From Rhodospirillaceae bacterium (GTDB lineage Bacteria > Pseudomonadota > Alphaproteobacteria > Rhodospirillales > JABJKH01), in assembly GCA_018660465.1 (NCBI GenBank), contig JABJKH010000075.1:44448-108447 (forward strand): a stretch of 64,000 nt of DNA, read 5' to 3'. Numbering within the stretch: position 1 is the stretch's first letter; each line of letters begins with the position of its first letter. Shown piece by piece: positions 29,778-38,195 of the stretch. The notes under the pieces are model-generated. The model had not been told where the DNA came from. It did not search any database and saw only the letters and a program-made list of their open reading frames with translations. The position numbers were made by a program, and so were the translations under genes.

Positions 29778-29988
29778 AATTACCGCGCTACTTCATGGGG
29801 CGGGCACACAGGGCGGTCGGCTAAAACCGTAAGGCGTATAATCATCCGTTCTACCGGACCCTCCAAAAAAGGTGTTTATGTGCTTGAAAAGATAGCATTC
29901 TATTCGTCGAATTTCAAGCCAAGGCCTCGATTATCATCATGCGTTGTTGCGGGACTGACCTTCGTTTTTCGCCGACCATTTTCGCCGG

Positions 29989-30414
29989 TTATTTCTCAGA
30001 AGGTTTTAACGGCACGCCATAAAGCTCCAACCGGTGCCCCACCAACCGAAAGCCATGTTCGCGCGCAATTTTTTCCTGAAGAGCCTCGATCTCATCATTT
30101 TGAAACTCGATTACGTGGCTCGAATTTATATCAATTAAGTGATCATGATGGTCGCTCGATGCCTCTTCGTATCGTGCACGACCGTCGCCAAAATCATGCC
30201 GATCAAGAATTTCCGCTTCTTCAAAAAGCCGCACAGTCCGGTAAACCGTCGCGATACTGATTTTCGGGTCCATTTGAGAAGACCGACGATAAACCTCTTC
30301 AACATCCGGATGGTCTTCGGCATCTGACAGCACCCGTGCGATAACACGGCGCTGCTCAGTCATTTTCATGCCCTTATCTATACAACTTTGTTCGATGCGC
30401 GATAGCTTGGACAT
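29989..30414 (-). CDS. fur: Fur family transcriptional regulator
   Basis: A 141-residue ferric-uptake-type regulator: winged helix (KMTEQRRVIARVL, SIATVYRTVRLFEE), then the metal-binding HHDHLI and the C-terminal histidine-containing dimer region. It lacks the CxxC structural zinc pairs, as in many alphaproteobacterial Fur/Mur proteins. Distinct from Irr at 8.6 kb. In related genomes Fur often senses manganese (Mur), so iron specificity is not certain. The ATG at 30414 is preferred over one four codons earlier. Confidence 0.9.
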   Translation of the reverse strand: MSKLSRIEQSCIDKGMKMTEQRRVIARVLSDAEDHPDVEEVYRRSSQMDPKISIATVYRTVRLFEEAEILDRHDFGDGRARYEEASSDHHDHLIDINSSHVIEFQNDEIEALQEKIAREHGFRLVGHRLELYGVPLKPSEK

Positions 30415-30432
30415 TGCGACCCTCAAGATTAC

Positions 30433-30446
30433 TCTGTTGTAACAGA
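30433..30446. promoter_or_regulatory. Palindrome upstream of fur
   Basis: TCTGTT-GT-AACAGA is a 14-base palindrome ending 19 bases before the fur ATG, within a 66-base gap. A candidate operator; it does not match a classic Fur box. Confidence 0.35.
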
Positions 30447-30480
30447 ACTATTGCGCAGTCTACACGAAATCAAACAAATT

Positions 30481-30900
30481 TTAATTTTTTAAACCACGTT
30501 TGCGAGGTTTTGTCCCCAAACCAATCTTTTTCGCCAGGTTACTCCGATGTTTGGCATAATTTGGAGCCACCATTGGATAATCAGGTGTCAGGCCCCAGCG
30601 CTCGCGATATTCTTCAGGGCTCATGCCGTAGGCCGTTTTCAGATGGCGCTTGAGCATTTTCAGCTTTTTTCCGTCTTCCAAACAGACGATATAGTCTGGA
30701 AATACTGACTTTTTTACCGGAACAGCCGGACGGGGACGTTCTTGGCCTTGTGCCCCATTGCTGACGCCAAGCAGAGTTTGATACACATCTTGAATCAACT
30801 GTGGCAGTTCGGTCGTCGGAACCTTATTATTTGCAACATGGGCAGAAACGATGTCAGTAGTTAGTTCTAAAATCTCATTTGCACTTATTGAATCACTCAT
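30481..30900 (-). CDS. mucR: MucR/Ros family zinc-finger regulator
   Basis: A 139-residue prokaryotic zinc-finger protein of the Ros/MucR family. The finger is CLEDGKKLKMLKRHLKTAYG, in which the second cysteine is replaced by aspartate as in several MucR proteins, followed by MSPEEYRERWGLTPDYPMV. The N-terminal half is the oligomerisation region. These proteins bind AT-rich DNA and often repress their own genes; an 11-base inverted repeat lies just upstream. Divergent from the tusA-like gene. Confidence 0.93.
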   Translation of the reverse strand: MSDSISANEILELTTDIVSAHVANNKVPTTELPQLIQDVYQTLLGVSNGAQGQERPRPAVPVKKSVFPDYIVCLEDGKKLKMLKRHLKTAYGMSPEEYRERWGLTPDYPMVAPNYAKHRSNLAKKIGLGTKPRKRGLKN

Positions 30901-30901
30901 T

Positions 30902-30949
30902 GAATGTTATTTCCCTATCCCTTTATTCGCTACGTTATAAATAACATTC
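30902..30949. promoter_or_regulatory. Perfect 11-base inverted repeat in the mucR/tusA-like divergent promoter
   Basis: GAATGTTATTT (30902-30912) and AAATAACATTC (30939-30949) are exact inverted copies separated by 26 bases, filling most of the 71-base gap between the two start codons. TATAAA at 30936-30941 overlaps the right arm and could be the -10 of the plus-strand gene. AT-rich symmetric sites next to mucR fit autoregulation. Confidence 0.5.
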
Positions 30950-30971
30950 GTAAAAGAGGCAATAACTTTAC

Positions 30972-31253
30972 ATGAAACAACTTGTGAACACTTCTGAAGA
31001 CATACAATTTGATTTTGTTATTGATATAACGAAAGAAATATGCCCGTTAACTTTCGTAAAAACCAAATTACTTATTGAAAAAATGCAACCCGGACAGATT
31101 GCTCGGGTTCGCCTTTGCGGCACGGAGCCACTTGAGAATGTACCCCGGTCCGTAAATGAAATGGGCCATACAATTTTGTCTCTGGAACCCGAAGACCCGG
31201 CCGCCCCGGCAGACGGTATTCATAACCTAATTGTTCAAAAAGAAGAGTCTTAG
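30972..31253 (+). CDS. TusA/SirA-like sulfur carrier family protein
   Basis: A 93-residue protein of the TusA (SirA, YedF) family with the motif ICPLTFVKTKLLIEKM; the cysteine is in place, although the following CPxP proline is a threonine. The rest (PGQIARVRLCGTEPLENVPRSVNEMGH) fits the two-layer fold. TusA proteins pass persulfide sulfur to acceptors such as tRNA-thiolation enzymes. It overlaps the convergent rimI by four bases. Precise partner unknown. Confidence 0.8.
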   Translation: MKQLVNTSEDIQFDFVIDITKEICPLTFVKTKLLIEKMQPGQIARVRLCGTEPLENVPRSVNEMGHTILSLEPEDPAAPADGIHNLIVQKEES

Positions 31254-31705
31254 ATTTTCTTCCTTAGAATCAACGCGTCCTCGCGGCCGTTGTCCCGTCG
31301 ATAATAATTACGTCTGCGGCCAGCCTCTTGGAATTCGGCGGTCGTATAGAGGGCGCGTGCAGCAGTATTGTCGTCAGCAACCTCCAAATACACAGCACCA
31401 GCACCTTGGGCTAATGCCTCTCCAAGAAAAGCCTCCAGTAATAAACTTGCAGCCCCTTTGTCACGCCAAGGTGGAATAACACCTAAAGTAATAATTTCTG
31501 CCTCGTCCGCAGCAACCCGGCCAATTATAAATCCGCAAGGATCATTCTCGTGGCATCCCAGAAATCCAATTACGCCCGGCATGGACAAAATTTTATTCAC
31601 TGCCACTTCGTTCCAAACCTCATCAAAGCAAGCACCATGGAGCGTGGATACAACAGCGCTGTGCGCTGACAAACATGGCAAAATTTTAATCAAATTTTGC
31701 CCCAT
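31250..31705 (-). CDS. rimI: Ribosomal-protein-alanine N-acetyltransferase-like (RimI)
   Basis: GNAT acetyltransferase of 151 residues. The acetyl-CoA site is visible in IITLGVIPPWRDKGAASLLL and the C-terminal VYLEVADDNTAARALYTTAEF matches RimI. Starts immediately after the tsaB stop (TGA then ATG), the usual pairing. Substrate is presumed to be ribosomal protein S18. Confidence 0.88.
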   Translation of the reverse strand: MGQNLIKILPCLSAHSAVVSTLHGACFDEVWNEVAVNKILSMPGVIGFLGCHENDPCGFIIGRVAADEAEIITLGVIPPWRDKGAASLLLEAFLGEALAQGAGAVYLEVADDNTAARALYTTAEFQEAGRRRNYYRRDNGREDALILRKKI

Positions 31706-32395
31706 TCAGACCCGCAACCGTCCGCCATCTTTGGGCAGTTTTGCATCTGGGGATCTCAGGTACAGAGGTTCCGGTAAAGGGGCGTCCTGACCCAGATGCC
31801 AACGAGCGGCAACAATTTCCGCGACAACAGCTGCATCCGGAATGCCCGGCCCAGGCGCTATCGTGAAATCGGTGAAATCTTTTTCGAGTACGCCGGCAAC
31901 ACGTTCTGCCACGTCCCCAGCAATTACAACCGAACCCTTTGGGACAAAATCTCTCACCGCCTCTAAGGCAACCGCTGCCGCCGGGCCAATTGGTTCGAGA
32001 CCTTGGTCAAATGCCTGTACGTATATGTCTCTGCGTTTTGTATCGAGAGCCGTCAAAAGATTACGCCCCGATCGCGCCGCCTTGTCCACACCATGGGCGA
32101 TGGTTTCCAAAGTCGTTACGCCCAAACAGGGCACGCCTAAGGCCAAAGCCATGCCGCGTGCTGCAGCCAATCCAATGCGGAGTCCGGTGAAGGCCCCCGG
32201 CCCAACCGTAACAGCCACTGCGTCCAAATCCTTATATGCGTGCTTCGCCTCAATCATGACATCTTGGACCATTGGGACCAGGGCTTCAGATTGACCTCGT
32301 GCCATTTCTGCCCAGCGCCCGGCGACTATTCCACCGTCGCGCCAAAGTGCTGCCGAACAGCCGACGGTCGAGGTATCCATTGCCAATATTCGCAC
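31706..32395 (-). CDS. tsaB: tRNA threonylcarbamoyladenosine biosynthesis protein TsaB
   Basis: ASKHA-fold partner of TsaD in t6A37 synthesis; 229 residues. MRILAMDTSTVGCSAAL, GQSEALVPMV and VGPGAFTGLRIGLAAARGMA are family blocks. The start is GTG at 32395. TsaD and TsaE are not in the window. Confidence 0.93.
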   Translation of the reverse strand: MRILAMDTSTVGCSAALWRDGGIVAGRWAEMARGQSEALVPMVQDVMIEAKHAYKDLDAVAVTVGPGAFTGLRIGLAAARGMALALGVPCLGVTTLETIAHGVDKAARSGRNLLTALDTKRRDIYVQAFDQGLEPIGPAAAVALEAVRDFVPKGSVVIAGDVAERVAGVLEKDFTDFTIAPGPGIPDAAVVAEIVAARWHLGQDAPLPEPLYLRSPDAKLPKDGGRLRV

Positions 32396-32454
32396 TTTAG
32401 CTTTCGTCCCTTTTGTTGCGCGCCGGTCCCAGTATACTTACGCATATGGCCCCT

Positions 32455-32478
32455 AAAGGAGACTGATGTAAAGTCATG
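32455..32478 (+). promoter_or_regulatory. Start-stop codon pair in the ddpX leader
   Basis: The strong ribosome site AAAGGAG (32455-32461) is followed after four bases by ATG TAA (32466-32471), and only then, 14 bases from the Shine-Dalgarno, by the ddpX ATG at 32476. The best-spaced start codon therefore opens a one-codon frame. Confidence 0.5.
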
Positions 32479-33027
32479 ACGCTCATTGAAATTACCCCCG
32501 CCAGCCATGGAGTCGAGGTGTCTATCGCCTATGCCACACCTGAAAATTTTACTGCCGCTCCTGTGTACGGGCGGGCTGCTTGTTACTTGCATCCAGATGC
32601 CGAGATTTTATTGCGTGAAGCAATTGATCTTGCCGCTCGGCAGGGCTTTCAGTTGAAGATTTTTGATGCCTTCCGCCCGTCAGAAGCACAGTGGGCATTA
32701 TGGAACCATACCCCAGACCCTGAATTTCTCGCTGATCCACGCCGAGGGTCGCCGCATTCAAGGGGGGCTGCGATTGATCTGACGCTGATCGATGGGTCGG
32801 GGCGAGAGCTTGACATGGGTACTGGGTTCGACGCGTTCACGCCTCTTTCCCATCACGGCAATCAAGATGTATCCATCACGGCACAGAAAAATCGAATGCT
32901 TCTGATGGGGCTTATGACCACAGCCGGGTGGGATTTTTATCGGAACGAATGGTGGCATTATCAAATGTTCGATAGCCGCCGTTTTCCGGTGCTGAGCGAT
33001 AGCGTATTACCTCAAGGCATGATGTGA
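32476..33027 (+). CDS. ddpX: D-alanyl-D-alanine dipeptidase (VanX/DdpX family)
   Basis: Zinc dipeptidase of 183 residues. The VanX-type residues are in place with the right spacing: R67 in DAFRP, H94 and D101 in SPHSRGAAID, and E158 and H161 in EWWH. It cleaves D-Ala-D-Ala, here more likely for peptidoglycan recycling than vancomycin resistance, since no VanH or VanA partner is present. No signal peptide is evident, so it is probably cytosolic. No upstream in-frame start is possible because a TGA lies at 32464. Confidence 0.88.
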   Translation: MTLIEITPASHGVEVSIAYATPENFTAAPVYGRAACYLHPDAEILLREAIDLAARQGFQLKIFDAFRPSEAQWALWNHTPDPEFLADPRRGSPHSRGAAIDLTLIDGSGRELDMGTGFDAFTPLSHHGNQDVSITAQKNRMLLMGLMTTAGWDFYRNEWWHYQMFDSRRFPVLSDSVLPQGMM

Positions 33028-33086
33028 CTTCTATCATTAAAGGGATTTTTTTGAATTTTTAACCTATTCCGTGTATTTGAGCAGGT

Positions 33087-34145
33087 ATGAAACGAAAAAC
33101 GATTCGATCAACAATCGGGACGGTCCTAACTAAAGCGGTTTCAGTGCTGTTAGGTGCCGGGGCGCTCGTTCTCGTTCCTGAAATTCCCGTTGCCGTGGCC
33201 GGTGATTCTGCTGTCATTTTCATGTATCACCGTTTCGGGGAAGAAAAATTTCCCTCAACAAACATCAAACTTTCTCAGTTTGAAGCACATCTGGCCGAGC
33301 TTAAGGCTGGTCCTTACACGGTGCTGCCGGTTCCAGAGATCGTTGCTCGGCTTAAAGAAAAGCGGGCGCTGCCGGACCGAACTGTTGGCCTTACCATTGA
33401 TGATGCGTATCGGTCGTTCTACAAAAAAGCATGGCCGCGTTTAAAAAAGGCTGGCTTTCCGGTCACGCTTTTTGTTTCCACCAATGCCGCCGACCGCAAG
33501 CAAGGCGGATATATGACATGGGACCAAATTCGCGAGGTTGCGACCGCAGGCGTCACCATTGGTCATCATACGGTCCATCATTCGCACCTCCCGCGCAAAG
33601 ATATGAATTCTAATATGTGGGAAATTCGCAATGCTCGGGCACGCTTCGAGAAAGAACTGGGTCGGGCCCCATCGCTTTTTGCGTATCCCTATGGTGAAAG
33701 CAGTCAAGCGCTGGAGAAGTTGGCTCAATCATCCGGCTTTGCCGCCGCCTTTGGGCAGCACTCCGGTGTCGCCCATACAACATCAAATTTCTTCTATCTG
33801 CCGCGTTTTGCGCTGAGTGAAAAATACGGCAGCCTTGATCGGTTCAAGCTCGGGGCGAACGCCTTAGCCCTGCCTGTCACCGATATAACACCTGCTGATT
33901 CGTTAATTGGAACGACGAATCCGCCCGCCATGGGATTTACCGTCCTCCCCAACTATCCGGGACCAAAACATTTGGCCTGTTATATTTCAAGGATCGGTAA
34001 AGTGAAGCTAGAGCGCTTGGGTGATATCCGAATTGAGATCCGGTCCGGCAAGCCATTCCCAAGAGGACGCACGCGGCTTAACTGTACAGCGCGCGGCAAA
34101 GGCAATCGTTGGTATTGGCTGGGACGACAGTTCTTTGTGAAATAG
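33087..34145 (+). CDS. Exported polysaccharide deacetylase
   Basis: A 352-residue NodB-homology enzyme with an N-terminal signal peptide (about 1-38, ending VAVAG). The metal site is DD (105-106, TIDDAYRS) with H161 and H165 (GHHTVHHSH). FAYPYGESS is the third motif. The NodB domain ends near residue 260; about 90 residues follow that I do not recognise, with two cysteines (HLACY, RLNCTA) that could form a disulfide. It probably removes acetyl groups from a cell-wall or exopolysaccharide chain in the periplasm. Confidence 0.87.
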   Translation: MKRKTIRSTIGTVLTKAVSVLLGAGALVLVPEIPVAVAGDSAVIFMYHRFGEEKFPSTNIKLSQFEAHLAELKAGPYTVLPVPEIVARLKEKRALPDRTVGLTIDDAYRSFYKKAWPRLKKAGFPVTLFVSTNAADRKQGGYMTWDQIREVATAGVTIGHHTVHHSHLPRKDMNSNMWEIRNARARFEKELGRAPSLFAYPYGESSQALEKLAQSSGFAAAFGQHSGVAHTTSNFFYLPRFALSEKYGSLDRFKLGANALALPVTDITPADSLIGTTNPPAMGFTVLPNYPGPKHLACYISRIGKVKLERLGDIRIEIRSGKPFPRGRTRLNCTARGKGNRWYWLGRQFFVK

Positions 34146-34154
34146 AAATTTATA

Positions 34155-34179
34155 CCAAGTCTTTATTAGAGATACTTGG
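34155..34179. terminator. Weak hairpin between convergent genes
   Basis: CCAAGT and ACTTGG (34155-34160 and 34174-34179) pair over six bases in the 36-base gap between the deacetylase and the Bax-like gene. Neither side has a good T run, so it is at best a weak bidirectional terminator. Confidence 0.35.
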
Positions 34180-34181
34180 CA

Positions 34182-35189
34182 TTAGGCCTTCGTTCCGAAC
34201 GCGCCTAATTTCGCACCATCAAAATGTTGAAGCTTATTAAATCGGATAATTCCGCGAATAACTTCAACGTATTTTTTGCCCCTTTCGGAATACCGCTGAA
34301 GCTTACCGATCAGCACGTCACCTTCCAGAGGTGCCCCTGCCCCACGCATTTCTGCCCGAAGTCTGCGGAATTCACGATAGGCCCTATGTCCGTTTATGTT
34401 GAGAGTATAGGCACGTACAGAATCCAATAAGCTCCTGAACGCCCTGACCTTGTGGCTTTTGCCTGCATCGCGTTTGTGGGGAACAAGATCGCCAATTTCC
34501 GAGAAGGTCCACTGGCCAAATATCGCATTACCCTCGCGGGCAAATCGGGACGTACCCCAGCCACTTTCTTCAGCCGCCTGCGCCAATGCCATCGATGGCG
34601 GAATAACATCGACCCGCTTCAACAACTTGGCGATGTCGCCCCGCTTGACCCGATAACGATCCGCCATGACCGCCAGCCAAAGTCTGTCTTTTGCAATTGG
34701 CGTTTGACCCAGAGAAATTTCGTAATGCATCTGCCAAAGTCGGCGGCGGTCCGCCATTATTTCTTCGTTCGCTTGCAAAATTAGCGGTAGCATCGTCTTG
34801 AAAAAGATAGCCTTCCGAATTTTGACTTGGCGAATTTGGCTGAGATCATGGGGCATGCTTGCCAAAAACACCCGTGGAACGGCACGCTCGGATTTTTGAA
34901 CAGCAGTCCAGTCATACCCCAATCGATCGAACGCAGCCGATAGAGTGCGTGTCGTCGTGTGGGTCAAAACGCCACCGCCCAAGACCACGCCCTGCAAGCC
35001 ATCCGCATTCTCGCTCGATGCCGTTGTAAAATTCAACAACGCCCAAACGCTCTTGGGTGACGAGGTCATGCTATCCGGTGGCCGCAACCACCCCATGGCA
35101 GCAAATGCGACAACGAAAGCACCGACGATTAAAAGTGCGCTACGTTCAAAAAACATTTTCTCTGGGAATTCCTGTGAGGCCAATTCCAT
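34182..35189 (-). CDS. Bax-like glucosaminidase-domain protein
   Basis: A 335-residue membrane-anchored protein: one N-terminal hydrophobic segment (about 14-38), then a region of unknown fold and a C-terminal mannosyl-glycoprotein endo-beta-N-acetylglucosaminidase-like domain with AQAAEESGWGTSRFAREGNAIFGQWTF split by its catalytic glutamate, and SLLDSVRAYTLNINGHRAY. Similar to E. coli Bax. Likely a periplasmic peptidoglycan hydrolase. The 293-base stretch upstream (35190-35482) shows no gene. Confidence 0.82.
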   Translation of the reverse strand: MELASQEFPEKMFFERSALLIVGAFVVAFAAMGWLRPPDSMTSSPKSVWALLNFTTASSENADGLQGVVLGGGVLTHTTTRTLSAAFDRLGYDWTAVQKSERAVPRVFLASMPHDLSQIRQVKIRKAIFFKTMLPLILQANEEIMADRRRLWQMHYEISLGQTPIAKDRLWLAVMADRYRVKRGDIAKLLKRVDVIPPSMALAQAAEESGWGTSRFAREGNAIFGQWTFSEIGDLVPHKRDAGKSHKVRAFRSLLDSVRAYTLNINGHRAYREFRRLRAEMRGAGAPLEGDVLIGKLQRYSERGKKYVEVIRGIIRFNKLQHFDGAKLGAFGTKA

Positions 35190-35482
35190 CTTCAAATCGA
35201 AATATCTCCCTCACAAAACTTGGCCCTTCCGTCGTTAAATACAATATCTATTTCGTCAAATTCTCCGCAGTGCCAACTAGACGGAGACGGAACCAAAGGG
35301 CCAGCTATGGCTGATTGTCTATCGGATTATAGACCTGAAATCTAGTTGTAAATTTACCACCTAACGGCATTAAACTAATTCAAATCTCGTGCCTTAATCT
35401 GGATCGAACGAATGCAACCGAAACGGCTTTCTTAGAACATTCCAGCAGAGAGTTGATCCTGAATAGAAATTTTAAGTATAGC

Positions 35483-36481
35483 TTAGGGATGCAAGAACCC
35501 GACCACTTCTTGAATCTCACGCAGGATTGGTGAGGAGATATCATTGGCGCGGTCGATCCCCTGACGCAAAATTCCGTCGACATACGCCGGGTCTGCCATG
35601 ATCCGTCGCATTTCTTCTTGAATTGGCGTGAAGTGCGCAACTGCCAAATCCGCGAGATCCTGCTTGAAGGTCGAGAATTGCCCGCCGCCAAAACGCTGGC
35701 AAACATCCTCAACCGAACAATCATCCAACGCCGCATATATGCCCATGAGGTTTGCAGCTTCGGGTCGGCCCTCTAGCCCGTCTGGACTATCTGGCAAAGG
35801 ATGAGGGTCGGTCTTTGCTTTCCGAATTTTCCGCGCGATCGTATCCGGCTCATCAATCATGTTAATTCGGGAATTATCTGACGGATCAGATTTGCTCATT
35901 TTATTGGAGCCGTCCCGCAAAGACATCACTCGGGTCGCTTCGCCTAAAATCAGCGGCTCTACTTCTGGAAACAGATCAACTCCAAAATCGGCGTTAAACT
36001 TCTGTGCGATGTCGCGGGTTAATTCCAGATGCTGCTTTTGATCGTCACCGACCGGAACGTGGGTTGCCTTATAAAGCAGGATATCTGCCGCCATCAAATT
36101 GGGATAGGCGAACAACCCGATGGAGGCGTTTTCGCGATTTTTCCCAGCTTTTTCCTTAAACTGAGTCATGCGGTTCAGCCAACCCATGCGCGCAATACAG
36201 TTCAATATCCACGCCAGTTCCGCATGGCCGGACACTTGGCTTTGATTAAAAATAATATTGCGTTTTGGGTCCAAGCCTGACGCTAAAAGCCCGGCCGCGA
36301 CTTCCCGTGTATTCGCGCGGAGTTCAGCGGGGTCCTGCCACACGGTTATCGCGTGCAAATCCACCAGACAAAAAAGACACTCAAATTCGTCTTGCAGTCG
36401 AACCCAATTGCGGATCGCACCAAGATAATTCCCCAAATGGAGATTACCTGTCGGCTGCACACCAGAAAAAATACGCTTCAT
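35483..36481 (-). CDS. trpS: Tryptophan--tRNA ligase
   Basis: Class I aminoacyl-tRNA synthetase of 332 residues. The HIGH-type motif is [13 protein letters not shown] and the KMSKS loop is exact ([10 protein letters not shown]). The start [12 protein letters not shown] matches the family. It lies 81 bases after murJ; a weak GGCGG/CCGCC hairpin (36532-36548) in the gap is not a convincing terminator. Confidence 0.97.
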   Translation of the reverse strand: MKRIFSGVQPTGNLHLGNYLGAIRNWVRLQDEFECLFCLVDLHAITVWQDPAELRANTREVAAGLLASGLDPKRNIIFNQSQVSGHAELAWILNCIARMGWLNRMTQFKEKAGKNRENASIGLFAYPNLMAADILLYKATHVPVGDDQKQHLELTRDIAQKFNADFGVDLFPEVEPLILGEATRVMSLRDGSNKMSKSDPSDNSRINMIDEPDTIARKIRKAKTDPHPLPDSPDGLEGRPEAANLMGIYAALDDCSVEDVCQRFGGGQFSTFKQDLADLAVAHFTPIQEEMRRIMADPAYVDGILRQGIDRANDISSPILREIQEVVGFLHP

Positions 36482-36562
36482 ATCAAGGCCTTTCCCTTTT
36501 CCCAGGTCATTATTTTGCCCGAGATGAAAGCGGCGGAGTTATGCCGCCTGATCAACGGCGGG

Positions 36563-38122
36563 TCAAGGGGAGGGCAAATTATCCGCTCTTCTAAGGCTTT
36601 TGATATCCTGATAAGACGCAGCACCTAGTAATTGCGCAAGACCACCGAAGACTGTGGCACCGCCAATGACTAAGAGCGCCAGCGCCGTGACCTTCTCCAT
36701 TAATCCGCCATTCAAGAACGGTTGCAGCAAAGGCAGCACTGCCCACAAGACAACTCCCATGCCGATGCTTGCTAGAATTGCACGGGGCAATCGGCTTTTA
36801 AGGCGGACGTCGGGTTGCAGGTGTCCCCGGTTTTTAAGAATGATCGATAATATAATCACATTCAGCCAAGCCGATATGGCTGTTGCGGCCGCGATTCCGA
36901 CATGCAGCAATGGTTTCATTAATGCCAGGTTGAGCGCCAAGTTGACCAACATGCAGATCGCCCCAACCTTGATGGGCGTTGCCGTGTCACCACGTGCAAA
37001 GAAGCCGGGAGCCAGCGCTTTAACGGCAACATACGCAGGCAATCCAGCGGCATAAACTGCCAACGCCGCCGCCGTCGCCTGTGATTGCGCGCCCCCAAAT
37101 TCCCCTCTTTCAAACAGAACAGAAATGACCGGCAGTGAAATCACCATCAGGGCTGCTGCTGCAGGCAGAGTCAGGAGCAGGGAAAATTCCAACGCCCGGT
37201 TCTGACTGTGCAAGGCTTCTGCTTCTGCGCCATTACGAACTTGGCGGGATAGCAACGGCAATAGTGCCGTGCCCACCGCCAACCCAATCACACCCAACGG
37301 CAGCTGGTTCACCCGATCTGCAAAGAAAAGGTAAGAAATTGATCCGGACGGCAGCAATGATGCGATGATCGTATCGATCAACAAATTTACTTGATACAGG
37401 CCCGCGCCAAGGGCCAACGGCAACATCTTAACCAATAACTCCCTGACCCGGGGCGTGAGGCGCGGGCGCCGGAATTTAAACGTCATACCAATCCGAGAAC
37501 ACGCCGTATAGAGCCAGATAAACTGCACGACCCCCGCTGCTGCAACGCCCCAAGCCAGGGCATGTGCAGCCGTCTCAACCAAGGGTGCCAACAAAAGAAT
37601 GGCCCCGATCAAACAAATGTTCAGCAAAATGGGGGTCGCCGCTGCGGCCGCAAAACGATCCAAGGAATTGAGCACGCCGCCCATCAACGACACCAACGAC
37701 ACAAACAGCAAATAGGGAAATGTAATTCGCGTGAGCAACACGGCGAGGTCAAATTTCTCAGAATCAGCCGTGAACCCCGGTGCAAAAGCCAGCATAGCCA
37801 ACGGCATGGCGATTTCTATTAAAGCAATAAATAACAGCAACACCCAAAAAAGTCCGCTGAGCGCTTCTTCTGCAAATAGCTTAGCCGAGTCCCTACCTTC
37901 AGATTCATTCAATCCAGTAAAAATGGGCACGAACGCCGCGTTGAAAGCGCCTTCGGCAAAAAGCCTGCGGAATAAATTTGGAAATTTAAAGGCGACAAAA
38001 AATACGTCCGCCAACACTCCGGCACCGAGTATAGCGGCAATCAGAATATCACGGACAAACCCCAGAATGCGGCTGATCAAGGTGAAGCCGCCCACCGTGG
38101 CAATGGCGCGCAAAAGACCCAT
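36563..38122 (-). CDS. murJ: Lipid II flippase MurJ
   Basis: Polytopic inner-membrane protein of 519 residues with about 14 membrane helices, of the MviN/MurJ family that moves lipid II to the periplasmic side for peptidoglycan synthesis. Family marks are SRILGFVRDILIAAILG at the start, FKFPNLFRRLFAEGAFNAAF, and MKEGD-type loop equivalents near LFERGEF. Usual size. The common murJ-trpS order is kept. Confidence 0.95.
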   Translation of the reverse strand: MGLLRAIATVGGFTLISRILGFVRDILIAAILGAGVLADVFFVAFKFPNLFRRLFAEGAFNAAFVPIFTGLNESEGRDSAKLFAEEALSGLFWVLLLFIALIEIAMPLAMLAFAPGFTADSEKFDLAVLLTRITFPYLLFVSLVSLMGGVLNSLDRFAAAAATPILLNICLIGAILLLAPLVETAAHALAWGVAAAGVVQFIWLYTACSRIGMTFKFRRPRLTPRVRELLVKMLPLALGAGLYQVNLLIDTIIASLLPSGSISYLFFADRVNQLPLGVIGLAVGTALLPLLSRQVRNGAEAEALHSQNRALEFSLLLTLPAAAALMVISLPVISVLFERGEFGGAQSQATAAALAVYAAGLPAYVAVKALAPGFFARGDTATPIKVGAICMLVNLALNLALMKPLLHVGIAAATAISAWLNVIILSIILKNRGHLQPDVRLKSRLPRAILASIGMGVVLWAVLPLLQPFLNGGLMEKVTALALLVIGGATVFGGLAQLLGAASYQDIKSLRRADNLPSP

Positions 38123-38195
38123 TAATGATGTTTATCGGAATTTTATGGCGGCGAAAAGGCGCTGGAAGCACGCCCCACTTTCGGGATACCTCCCC

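Noticed and set aside
29355..30260. 301-codon plus-strand open frame across miaB and fur
   Set aside because: It is antisense to two well-conserved genes and shows no domain pattern; a shadow frame.
32476..33027. Vancomycin-resistance VanX
   Set aside because: The residues match VanX, but there is no VanH, VanA or VanRS nearby and the organism is Gram-negative; recycling is the simpler reading.
36532..36548. Intrinsic terminator between murJ and trpS
   Set aside because: Only five base pairs and three T; too weak to list as a terminator.
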